A stretch of DNA of 64,000 nt from Treponema sp. (GTDB lineage: Bacteria > Spirochaetota > Spirochaetia > Treponematales > Treponemataceae). Positions 23,847-32,128 of the stretch are shown one piece after another (within the stretch, counting starts at the first letter, position 1; every line of letters begins with the position of its first letter). The position numbers were made by a program, and so were the translations under genes. The DNA lies in the NCBI GenBank assembly GCA_017551705.1, contig JAFZLA010000002.1, positions 1 through 64,000 on the forward strand. The letters are read 5' to 3'. The notes beneath the pieces are model-generated. The model did not search any database, was not told the DNA's origin, and was given only the letters and a program-made list of their open reading frames with translations.

Positions 23847-25594
23847 ACGCGACTTTAAAAAAAATTATTTTGGCAGCATCCGTTCTGGCTGTTGCCGGCT
23901 TGTCCGTTTTATACCTTCCGCCGGTAAAGGATTTTGCAATCGCTCTGGTTGAACGGCTAAAAAACGACGACATAAGCGACAACTTTTGGAAACACCAAAT
24001 GTCGGCCTTTGCCTCATGCGGAATCATCTTTATAGCAATTCTAAACTTGATTCTATTCACAAAAAAAGGCAGAGAGCTTTTCAATGATTTTTGTCAGGCT
24101 GTTTCAAAAGAAACTCGTTTTATAATCGCAAATAAAAAATATTTGATTTTTTTGGCCGCAATTTATCTTCTTGGCTACTTTACAATCATTCGCGGAAACT
24201 TTTGCTACAGAACAATCGACGACCTGAACCGCCAGCTTGAGGGAGTAAGGGAATGGGTCAACTGGTACCGCTACTTTGACGAATTTGGCTCCATTCTTTT
24301 GCACACGTCAATGCGACTTATAGACATCGCTCCCCTGACCCAATTAATCGCGGTTTTCTTTGTGGCGCTGGCGTCCTTTATGGCGGTCCAAGCGGCGACA
24401 AACGAAAAAATGGGATACCTTGCTTGTCTCGCGTCGTTGCCCATAGGACTTTATCCATATTTTTTGAGCAACTTTTCATACCGCTATGACAGTCCGTACA
24501 TGGCCTTGTCCATTTTTGCCTGTGTTCTTCCGTTCGTGTTCAAAAGCCAAACGCGCGATTATATCATCGCTTCGGTCATAGGCCTTTTTGCGATGTGCAC
24601 GTCATACCAGGCCTCAAGCGGAATATACATAGTCATGGCCGTTCTTTGCGCCGCTCGAATGCGCCAAGACGGAAAAAGCTGGAGCCAAATCGGAAAATTT
24701 GTCTTGGCCTCAATCTGCTGCTACATCGCAAGCCTGCTTTTGTTCAAGTTCATCTTTATGGAAAGGGAATTTAAGCCCGGCGCCATTGACGAGCGAATGT
24801 CCCTTTCAAATGTAATTCAAAACGCGCCCAAATATGTGGCAATAATTTGGAGCGGACTTGGAAAGAGCGCGCTAAAAATTTTCGCGCTCCTAATCTTGGC
24901 CCTGAACATTGTCGCGGCCGCTTTTTCTTCCAAAAAAGGAAGACTGATGAATGTTATTGTCACGCTTGCTTTTTACGCGTTGGCGCTCCCCCTTTCTTAC
25001 GGCGTTTACATGGCCATGGGAACTCCGCAATGGCATTCACGGGCGCTTTACGGCATTGGAACATTTTTTGCGGCCGCGTCGCTGTTGCTTTTGTCTTTGT
25101 CGAACAACAACGGCAAACCGCTTAGAATTGTCAGCCGACTTGCAGTGTTTGCGGCAAGCTACTGCTGCTTTGCGTACGCCTTTGCCTTTGGAAACGCGCA
25201 AAGCCAGCAAGTAAAGCAAGCCGAATTTAGATGCGCCCTACTCCTTGAAGACTTGTCCAAAATCATGCCGGCGCAAGACAACGGAGAGCCAAGCGAAATC
25301 TTGGTAGCCAACAAAATCGGATACGCTCCCGCCGTTCAAAACTTGATAAAAGTCTATCCGCTCACAGAGATTTGCGTGGACATTTACGCTGACGACAGGG
25401 ACTCAACGCAATTAATCTTAAACTCATACGGCTTCTTTGAATTTGCGGACGGCAAGAGCCACAACCTGCAAAAACAAGACTTGCCGGTTTTGCTGGACAC
25501 CGCCTACCACACAATTCAAGGCCAAGACAATAAATTTTTGGTCACCTTTAAGGAACCGGATTTAAAGGTTATTAAAACCAGGGACTTTTATTGA
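23843..25594 (+). CDS. Membrane glucosyltransferase, GtrII-like (GT-C)
   Basis: 583 residues, about 11 membrane helices. After two N-terminal helices, the part from GNFCYRTIDDLNRQLEGVREW onward matches the GtrII family, which glucosylates surface glycans from polyprenyl-phosphate-glucose; the acidic pair IDD in the first loop is the expected GT-C site. LSNFSYRYDSPYMALS and TSYQASSGIYIV are typical. ATGA overlap with the previous gene. The N-terminal hairpin resembles those of the proteins at 46530 and 53184. Confidence 0.75.
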   Translation: MNATLKKIILAASVLAVAGLSVLYLPPVKDFAIALVERLKNDDISDNFWKHQMSAFASCGIIFIAILNLILFTKKGRELFNDFCQAVSKETRFIIANKKYLIFLAAIYLLGYFTIIRGNFCYRTIDDLNRQLEGVREWVNWYRYFDEFGSILLHTSMRLIDIAPLTQLIAVFFVALASFMAVQAATNEKMGYLACLASLPIGLYPYFLSNFSYRYDSPYMALSIFACVLPFVFKSQTRDYIIASVIGLFAMCTSYQASSGIYIVMAVLCAARMRQDGKSWSQIGKFVLASICCYIASLLLFKFIFMEREFKPGAIDERMSLSNVIQNAPKYVAIIWSGLGKSALKIFALLILALNIVAAAFSSKKGRLMNVIVTLAFYALALPLSYGVYMAMGTPQWHSRALYGIGTFFAAASLLLLSLSNNNGKPLRIVSRLAVFAASYCCFAYAFAFGNAQSQQVKQAEFRCALLLEDLSKIMPAQDNGEPSEILVANKIGYAPAVQNLIKVYPLTEICVDIYADDRDSTQLILNSYGFFEFADGKSHNLQKQDLPVLLDTAYHTIQGQDNKFLVTFKEPDLKVIKTRDFY

Positions 25595-25653
25595 GGAACA
25601 AGCGCAAGATGAAAAAAGGCAATAAGATTATAGATAAAAATAAACTAATGTGC

Positions 25654-25659
25654 TATAAT
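25654..25659 (+). promoter_or_regulatory. Extended -10 promoter of wecE-like gene
   Basis: TATAAT preceded by TGC gives an extended -10. A weak -35, TAGATA, lies 17 bases upstream. Start of transcription falls at about 25666, nearly at the ATGs 25665 and 25671, again suggesting a leaderless mRNA. Confidence 0.55.
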
Positions 25660-25670
25660 TTTAAATGAAT

Positions 25671-26807
25671 ATGATTCACTTTAACGTTCCGCCGGTGACC
25701 GGCAATGAGGTAAAATACATCCAGGAGGCGATCGCCGCGCATAAGATTTGCGGAGACGGAGCCTTTACAAAAAAATGCCACGCTTGGCTGGAGGAGCGCC
25801 TTGGCGGAAAGTCAAAGGTTCTGCTTACCACAAGCGGAACCACGGCTTTGGAGATGGCGGCCCTTTTGTGCGACATCCAGGCCGGCGACGAAGTCATCAT
25901 GCCGTCCTTTACCTTTTGTTCAACCGCGGACGCCTTTGTCCAGCGCGGCGCCAAAATCGTCTTTGTTGACGTTAGACCCGACACGATGAACATCGACGAA
26001 AAAAAGATTGAGGCCGCCATAACGGACAAAACCAAGGCCGTTTGCGTCGTTCACTACGCCGGTGTCGCTTGCGAGATGGACGCCATAATGGACATCGCCC
26101 GCCGCCACAGCCTTAAGGTGGTGGAGGACGCCGCGCAAGCGATTTGCTCCTCTTACAAAGGCCGCGCTCTTGGAACAATCGGCGATTACGGCTGCCTTTC
26201 GTTCCACGAGACAAAAAACTTTAGCATGGGAGAAGGCGGCGCGATAATCATCAACACAGGAGTTGCGGACTTTGAGCGGGCCGAAGTGATTCGCGAAAAA
26301 GGCACCGACCGAAGCAAGTTTTTGCGAGGCCAGATTGACAAATACACATGGCGCGACTATGGCTCAAGCTACTTGCCAAGCGACATGAACGCCGCCTACC
26401 TTTGGGCGCAACTAGAAAAGGCTGATGAAATACAATCGTTTCGCATGAATGTTTGGAACAAGTACAAAAATGCCTTTACGGATTTGGAAAAAGCCGGAAA
26501 AATTCGGCTGCCAATTGTTCCAACCGACTGCGTCCACAACGCGCACATGTTCTATTTGATAACCCGTTCCCTTGAAGAGCGGACTGCTTTTATAGCCCAT
26601 ATGAGGCAAAAAGACATTCTTGCCGTGTTCCACTACATCCCGCTGCATTCAGCGCCAGCCGGCCTAAAATTCGGCCGTTTTGATGGTGCAGACCAAATTA
26701 CCACGCCATATTCGGAACGGCTTGTAAGACTGCCTCTTTACTATGGACTTACGGAAGCAGACCAGCAAAAGGTGATTGACGCTGTCTTGGAGTTTTATAA
26801 ACAATAG
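25671..26807 (+). CDS. wecE: dTDP-4-amino-4,6-dideoxygalactose transaminase-like (DegT/DnrJ)
   Basis: 378 residues from MIHFNVPPVTGNEVKYIQEA, which matches the WecE start; an ATG two codons earlier is possible. HKICGDGAFTKKCHAWLEE, TTSGTTALEMAALL, EDAAQAI and FHETKNFSMGEGGAI (PLP lysine) are WecE hallmarks. It would make an amino-deoxy sugar on a dTDP carrier for a surface glycan. No dTDP-glucose dehydratase is in view, so the substrate must come from elsewhere. It precedes three membrane glycosyltransferase genes. Confidence 0.88.
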   Translation: MIHFNVPPVTGNEVKYIQEAIAAHKICGDGAFTKKCHAWLEERLGGKSKVLLTTSGTTALEMAALLCDIQAGDEVIMPSFTFCSTADAFVQRGAKIVFVDVRPDTMNIDEKKIEAAITDKTKAVCVVHYAGVACEMDAIMDIARRHSLKVVEDAAQAICSSYKGRALGTIGDYGCLSFHETKNFSMGEGGAIIINTGVADFERAEVIREKGTDRSKFLRGQIDKYTWRDYGSSYLPSDMNAAYLWAQLEKADEIQSFRMNVWNKYKNAFTDLEKAGKIRLPIVPTDCVHNAHMFYLITRSLEERTAFIAHMRQKDILAVFHYIPLHSAPAGLKFGRFDGADQITTPYSERLVRLPLYYGLTEADQQKVIDAVLEFYKQ

Positions 26808-26820
26808 AGGTTATTTTTCG

Positions 26821-28611
26821 ATGTCAAAAAAAACTCAGTTTTCCTTATTTTTTTTGTCCGCTATATGTTTTTTTGTGTCCTTTTTTTTGCTTTGCATACG
26901 TTTTAACCCAAGCGCAACCTCATCGATAATGGGTATGATACAACATTATCGCCCCGACATCACTATAGAAAAAATTTCAAAATTATATTCATTTATTGAA
27001 TGCAACATTGCTTTCTTTTTTGTTTATGCAATTTCCTTTATTCTGTTATCACGCGTAAGTTTTTCATCTCCAAATGAAAACTCTTTTAAGTTTTTTTATC
27101 CTTTTAGAAACCTTAAGAACAATAAGTTTAACCTTGTTCTTTTGGCACTTTTTGTTGTTATTTGCGCCGTAAGAATTTATTGGATTACGCAAAAGAAAAG
27201 CTTTCATATGGACGAACTGTATGGAATTTCGATATTTCATTACAACGAATATGGACTTTGGAGCGGAAAAAACTTTGAAAAGCTGACGCCATTTACAGGA
27301 AAACAAATCAAGGATTTGATTTGTTTTGACAACGGTTCATTAAAGGACACCATAAAGGATTTGGCGCATTTATGGATATACAATCGTGACACCGCTTACA
27401 ACAACCTGTTTCTTGTGTTGAGCAGAATATGGTACACTGGCTTTGAAAGTTCGGATTTTAAGGCGATTTTCATCCGCGAAAGCTTGCTAAATCTTGTTTT
27501 TTTTGCATTTTCTTTTTATTTTTTCATTCTTCTACTAAATGAAGTTTGTGACAATAAAGTTGCAAAATGCCTTATGTTAGCAATTGCTTTCCTAAACCCA
27601 GCAACAATAGGTCTTTCTGTCTTTATGCGTTCTTACGCCTTGCAAGAGGCGCTGTTAATATTATTCTCATACCTTTTTGTACTTTATATAAAAAATGTCT
27701 GCGAAAAAAAAGATATAAACACACGCTTGAATTTTATTGCGACAATCGTCGTTCTGTTTCTTGTCATCAACTGCGACTATTTCTCCTTTTTTTACATTCT
27801 CTTGCTTGGATTGTTGCTAATAATTTTTTTGATAGCAAAAAAAGAGTTTAGCCTTTTGTATTCTTTGGTATGCGCTTTTCTTGCCGCTCTCATTGTATCA
27901 AAAATATTTTATTTGAATTATGGCATTGGTTTTTTTGTTGGAAGAGGAACAGAAGCGCTGTCTACGATGACATCGTCTGTTGACAGAATAAAAAATGCGC
28001 TTGTTGTCGTGTATAATTTGATTTCCAACAACTACTTAAACTTTTTTGTCTTTCTTATTTATGGTGTTATGCAGCTTACCTGTTTGTTTGTTAGACAAAG
28101 GAACAATCTACACCATACAGGTTTAAGGATGACTCTCTTCTTTGGAGCTCTTGCTTGGTGCATTTTAGTTATGTTTTTTTCTCCGTATTACACTTTAAGA
28201 TATATTGCGTCTAGTTTTCCAATATTAGCTGTTATTTTTTCGCTTGACAAAAGCAAAAATAAGTTTTTTGAACTTTTTTTAAGTTTAACGCTTGCTATTG
28301 TTACCATTTTTGTTGTAAAAAACGTAGTTCCTAACAAAGACAACAATCAAAAGATAGAACATCTTGATGACTCAGATAAAAGAATATTTTCAGCGGAGTT
28401 TATCAAGGATACGACGGCGGATGTATACATTGACAGAAATTCTTTGTATACAGAAATCCTTCCATACCTTAATGATAATCAAATATATTATTTTGTCGAT
28501 TCAATTGACGAACTTAAGTCATATGGCATAAAAGGACAAAGATATTACTATGTCAAATATAATGATAACGCGCCGCATGATTTTACTGTAATAAAATTTG
28601 AGGAGAACTAA
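26821..28611 (+). CDS. Polytopic GT-C-like glycosyltransferase
   Basis: 596 residues from MSKKTQFSLFFLS. About 12 membrane helices. After helix 3 comes SFHMDELYGISIFHYNEYG; the acidic DE pair in the first large loop is the site expected in ArnT/PMT-type enzymes. The last 100 residues are soluble and end with PYLNDNQIYYFVDSIDEL. The protein at 46530 shares both landmarks, so the two are paralogues. AT-richer than its neighbours. Acceptor and donor unknown; polyprenyl-phosphate sugars made by the next two genes are the likely donors (inference). Confidence 0.65.
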   Translation: MSKKTQFSLFFLSAICFFVSFFLLCIRFNPSATSSIMGMIQHYRPDITIEKISKLYSFIECNIAFFFVYAISFILLSRVSFSSPNENSFKFFYPFRNLKNNKFNLVLLALFVVICAVRIYWITQKKSFHMDELYGISIFHYNEYGLWSGKNFEKLTPFTGKQIKDLICFDNGSLKDTIKDLAHLWIYNRDTAYNNLFLVLSRIWYTGFESSDFKAIFIRESLLNLVFFAFSFYFFILLLNEVCDNKVAKCLMLAIAFLNPATIGLSVFMRSYALQEALLILFSYLFVLYIKNVCEKKDINTRLNFIATIVVLFLVINCDYFSFFYILLLGLLLIIFLIAKKEFSLLYSLVCAFLAALIVSKIFYLNYGIGFFVGRGTEALSTMTSSVDRIKNALVVVYNLISNNYLNFFVFLIYGVMQLTCLFVRQRNNLHHTGLRMTLFFGALAWCILVMFFSPYYTLRYIASSFPILAVIFSLDKSKNKFFELFLSLTLAIVTIFVVKNVVPNKDNNQKIEHLDDSDKRIFSAEFIKDTTADVYIDRNSLYTEILPYLNDNQIYYFVDSIDELKSYGIKGQRYYYVKYNDNAPHDFTVIKFEEN

Positions 28612-28612
28612 G

Positions 28613-29548
28613 ATGCCGGAAATTTCTATCGTCATTCCCGTTTACAACAGCCATGAATGCGTTGCGGAGCTGTCACGACAAATCGCCGACGCGCTAAAGA
28701 GCCTTTCTTACGAACAAATTATGGTCAACGACTGTTCCCGCGACTCAAGTTGGGATGAGATAAAAAAAGTATGCGCAAAGAATAAAAATGTAATTGGCAT
28801 AAACCTTCGCAAAAACGGGGGCCAGGACAGCGCAATCCTTGCAGGCCTCAACTACGCTGCCGGAAAATGGGTTGTCATTATGGACGATGACTTGCAGCAT
28901 TCGCCCTATGACATTCCAAAACTTTACCAAGAAGCGCAAAAAGGCTTTGATGTTGTTTACGCAAACTTTGAGTCAAAAAAACAAAGACTTTGGAAAAACC
29001 TTGGCTCTTGGTTTAATGGAAAAATCAGCGAGATAGCGATTCAAAAACCGCACGAAATTTATTTATCTCCATTTAAAATCGTAAGTCGCGGCGTTGTCCA
29101 AGAGATGACAAAATTCAACAATCTCTTTCCTTACATCGACGGTCTCATCTTTCAAGTGACACGCAACATCACGCAAATCCCGATTGAACACCACAAACGC
29201 GAGTTGGGAAAGTCCAACTACAATTTGTTAAAATCGATAAAAGTTTTTTTGCGAATGCTCTTTGGCTTTTCGACCATGCCGCTTAACCTAGCCGCCTATA
29301 CAGGTTTCTTTAGCGCGGCCATAGGCCTCATCCTTGCGGTAAAGTACGCAGTTGAATATTTTACAGGCAGAGCGGATGTTACTGGATGGACCACACTCGT
29401 AATATTGGTTCTTGTCTTGGGAGGTCTTATTCTTGTTTCGCTTGGCATTGTTGGGAAGTATTTGGGACAAGTTTATCTAACTGTCAATAACCAGCCAAAG
29501 TTTTTGGTAAAAGAAATTATCTCCTCTAAAATTAAAAAAGGAGAATAA
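28613..29548 (+). CDS. GT2 polyprenyl-phosphate glycosyltransferase, ArnC-like
   Basis: 311 residues from ATG MPEISIVIPVYNSHE, with GAGGAG 7 bases upstream. GT-A domain with VNDCSRDSSW, GQDSAILAGL and MDDDLQHSPYDIPKL, then two C-terminal membrane helices (about 235-295). GVIVMDDDLQHSP-type wording is typical of ArnC and related enzymes that load sugars onto undecaprenyl phosphate at the inner face of the membrane. Two bases separate its stop from the next SD-bearing GT2 gene. Confidence 0.85.
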   Translation: MPEISIVIPVYNSHECVAELSRQIADALKSLSYEQIMVNDCSRDSSWDEIKKVCAKNKNVIGINLRKNGGQDSAILAGLNYAAGKWVVIMDDDLQHSPYDIPKLYQEAQKGFDVVYANFESKKQRLWKNLGSWFNGKISEIAIQKPHEIYLSPFKIVSRGVVQEMTKFNNLFPYIDGLIFQVTRNITQIPIEHHKRELGKSNYNLLKSIKVFLRMLFGFSTMPLNLAAYTGFFSAAIGLILAVKYAVEYFTGRADVTGWTTLVILVLVLGGLILVSLGIVGKYLGQVYLTVNNQPKFLVKEIISSKIKKGE

Positions 29549-29550
29549 AA

Positions 29551-30480
29551 ATGGACACAATAAGCCTAATAGTTCCGTGCTACAACGAAGAATCCAACGT
29601 GGAGCCTTTTTACAACGAGATTTGCCGCGTTTTTGAGCAAATCAAAAAAGCCAAATTTGAGCTTTTGTTCGTTGACGACGGCTCCAAGGACAATTCTTAC
29701 CAAAAGATTTTGGAGCTGCATAAAAACGATTCGCGCGTAAAGTGCATTTCTTTTTCGCGCAATTTTGGAAAAGAGGCGGCCTTGTTCAGCGGCTTGCGCG
29801 GAGCCACAGGCGACTGCGCCGTTGTCCTTGACGCGGACTTGCAGCACCCGCCCAAGACCATAATCGAGATGGTCCAAAAATGGCGCGAAGGCTTTGAGGT
29901 TGTCGAAGGCGTAAAGACCGACCGCGGAAAGGAAGGCCTTATGCACAAGGCCTTTACAAAAATATTTTACGGAATGATAAGCAAGGCCGTCGGAATGGAC
30001 ATGAGGGATTCCAGCGACTACAAGCTTTTGGACAGAAAGGTTTTGAACGAACTTTCGGCGCTAAAAGAGCGCAACACATTCTTTAGGGCCCTGTCGTTTT
30101 GGGTGGGCTTTAAAAAGACGACAGTGTATTACGAAGTCCAAGAGCGCCAGAGCGGTCAGACAAAATGGTCCACAAAATCCTTGATTCGCTACGCCATAAA
30201 CAACGTGATTTGCTTTAGCTACGCTCCCCTTCAAATCGTGACCACAGTCGGCATACTGTTCATGCTTTTGGCGCTTGGTTTTGGAGTTGACGCGCTGGTC
30301 TCGTTCATAAAAGGAAAGTCGGCCAGCGGTTTTCCAACGCTTATTTTCTTGGTGGCGATAGGAATTGGCGGAATAATGATAAGCCTTGGAATCATAGGCG
30401 TGTACATCGCGCAAATTTACGACGAAGTCAAAGGCCGCCCGCAATACATCGTAGGAAAAAAGCTTGATGACAAAAATTGA
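29551..30480 (+). CDS. gtrB: Bactoprenol glucosyltransferase, GtrB-like GT2
   Basis: 309 residues. MDTISLIVPCYNEESNVEPFY, FVDDGSKDNSY, SFSRNFGKEAALFSGL and LDADLQHPP are diagnostic of GtrB/DPM1-like transferases, with two membrane helices near 230-300. It would supply polyprenyl-phosphate-glucose for the GtrII-like enzyme at 23843. It overlaps the following gene by 14 bases. Confidence 0.88.
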   Translation: MDTISLIVPCYNEESNVEPFYNEICRVFEQIKKAKFELLFVDDGSKDNSYQKILELHKNDSRVKCISFSRNFGKEAALFSGLRGATGDCAVVLDADLQHPPKTIIEMVQKWREGFEVVEGVKTDRGKEGLMHKAFTKIFYGMISKAVGMDMRDSSDYKLLDRKVLNELSALKERNTFFRALSFWVGFKKTTVYYEVQERQSGQTKWSTKSLIRYAINNVICFSYAPLQIVTTVGILFMLLALGFGVDALVSFIKGKSASGFPTLIFLVAIGIGGIMISLGIIGVYIAQIYDEVKGRPQYIVGKKLDDKN

Positions 30481-31354
30481 CCTTCACGCGGATGACTACG
30501 CGCTTAGCGAAAGTTCCGACAACGACATACTGGCCCTCTGCAAGCAAGGAAAGCTTGACAGCATAAGCGTCATCCCCAACCTGCAAATTTTTGACGCCGC
30601 CGCGCAAAAATTCTTAAAGGCAAAAAAGGATTTTCCTAAAGAAGTCAAAGTCGCGGTCCACCTAAACGTAATGGAAGGCAAATGCCTTGCCGACAAAAGC
30701 CTTGTGCCCAACTTGGTTGACGAGCGCGGCTTTTTTAACGTGTCTTGGGGAAAGCTGCTTGTTTTTTCAATCAATCCGTTCAAAAGAAAGACGGTCCGCT
30801 CCCAGCTAAAAGCAGAAATCTTGGCGCAAATAAAACGGGCCGCGGAATCGGGCCTTTGCGACACAAGCGCCTTGCGCGTTGACAGCCACCAGCACCCGCA
30901 CATGATTCCGGTATTTTTTGACGCCCTGACAGACGCGCTTGCCCAGCTTGGAACCAAGCCCGAATATGTCCGCAATTCCCAAGACCCCATCTTATGCTAC
31001 ATGACAGCGCCAGCGCTGTTCAAAACATATTCGCCCGCCAACATTGTTAAATGCCTTATACTAAACCATTATTCGCGCAAAGTCAGGCGCTGGCAAAAAA
31101 AGAACGGGCTAAAGACAAACCTCTTGTGCGGAGTTTTCTTTAGCGGACACATGGACTCAAAAAGGGTAAAAAAAGTTTTGCCAAGCTTTGAAAAAAAATG
31201 CCAAGCGCGCGGCGCGGACTTGGAAGTTCTGTTCCACCCGGGAACAATGCTGCAAAACGAATTGACGCCCGAATTTACAAAGCCAGGCTTTAACGAATTT
31301 CATTTTTCGCAAGGCCGAAAGATCGAATTTGAGGCGCTGCAAGAATTGCGCTAG
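30467..31354 (+). CDS. ChbG/HpnK (YdjC-like) carbohydrate deacetylase
   Basis: 295 residues from ATG MTKIDLHADDYALSES; a TTG one codon earlier is rejected. DLHADDYALSE carries the conserved metal-binding Asp pair; HLNVMEGKC and VDSHQHPHMIPVFF carry metal histidines; LFHPG closes the site. Members deacetylate N-acetylated sugars, for example on lipid-linked or cytosolic oligosaccharides. It ends the plus-strand glycan run and converges with the gene at 31382. Confidence 0.85.
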   Translation: MTKIDLHADDYALSESSDNDILALCKQGKLDSISVIPNLQIFDAAAQKFLKAKKDFPKEVKVAVHLNVMEGKCLADKSLVPNLVDERGFFNVSWGKLLVFSINPFKRKTVRSQLKAEILAQIKRAAESGLCDTSALRVDSHQHPHMIPVFFDALTDALAQLGTKPEYVRNSQDPILCYMTAPALFKTYSPANIVKCLILNHYSRKVRRWQKKNGLKTNLLCGVFFSGHMDSKRVKKVLPSFEKKCQARGADLEVLFHPGTMLQNELTPEFTKPGFNEFHFSQGRKIEFEALQELR

Positions 31355-31381
31355 CGACGACAAGCGCGGCCGCGCCTTGCG

Positions 31382-32128
31382 CTAAAACCTGCTTTCGGCA
31401 ACCTTAAGGTCGTCGGCGTTGTCAACCTCGTACCAAAGGCTTTGGTCGATTTTAAAGGCCTTGAGCAGCGTGGGGTCGGTCTGCGCGATGAACTTTAGGC
31501 AAGTCTCGTAATAAGAATTTTTTCCAAACACGTTCATGAATGTCTCCAAGAACGGAAGGTAATAGTTGTTGGTAAAGTCTTTGGAAAACTTGTAAATGTT
31601 GACCGTCTTGTAGTAATCGGGCTTTTGCTCCGCCTTTTGGTCTTTTTTGACGATAAAGTTTGTGATGTTGTCGTCCTTGTCAAGCAGCGTGACCGTTCCG
31701 TCCATCCAATCCTGCCAATGGCTTACCACAGAAAGATTTTTTTGCGGAGCGGCGGCAAGGTCCTTTATTATTTGGGGATTGTAAACAAGGTCGCTTTCAA
31801 GCAAAAGGGTATCGTCGGCCTTAAAAAATTCCTTTAAAAGATACAGCGAATAAATGTTGTTGGTCTTGTCGTAGTCGGGGTTTTCGCCAAATTGGATTTG
31901 CATGCCTTGCAAGCGGTCTTGCGTGAACGTGGAGCGAATAAAATCCTTTAGAACTTGGCTCTTGTAGCCAAGGCCGACGACAAGCTTTTTTATTCCAGCC
32001 GCGACCAAAGCGTCTATGGCCCGCTCAATCATGGGAACGCCGTTGACCTTTACCATGCATTTGGGAACGTCGTTTGTCAAAGGCCTTAGCCGGCTTCCAG
32101 TTCCGGCGGCCAAAATTATCGCTTGCAT
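31382..32128 (-). CDS. LicC-like CTP:phospho-alcohol nucleotidyltransferase
   Basis: 248 residues. MQAIILAAGTGSRLRPLTND, VPKCMVKVNGVPMIERAI, YDKTNNIYSLYLLKEFF and LLESDLVYN match LicC-type cytidylyltransferases that make CDP-choline or related donors. Unlike the fusion at 20626 it has no aminotransferase part. Its ATG shares one base with the stop of the YidC-sulfatase gene (TGATG), so both are made together. It is the last gene of the minus-strand set. Confidence 0.85.
   Translation of the reverse strand: MQAIILAAGTGSRLRPLTNDVPKCMVKVNGVPMIERAIDALVAAGIKKLVVGLGYKSQVLKDFIRSTFTQDRLQGMQIQFGENPDYDKTNNIYSLYLLKEFFKADDTLLLESDLVYNPQIIKDLAAAPQKNLSVVSHWQDWMDGTVTLLDKDDNITNFIVKKDQKAEQKPDYYKTVNIYKFSKDFTNNYYLPFLETFMNVFGKNSYYETCLKFIAQTDPTLLKAFKIDQSLWYEVDNADDLKVAESRF

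Noticed and set aside
31364-31375. GC-rich palindrome between the convergent genes as a terminator
   Set aside because: GCGCGGCCGCGC has no following T-run; it may be chance in GC-rich codons and spacer.
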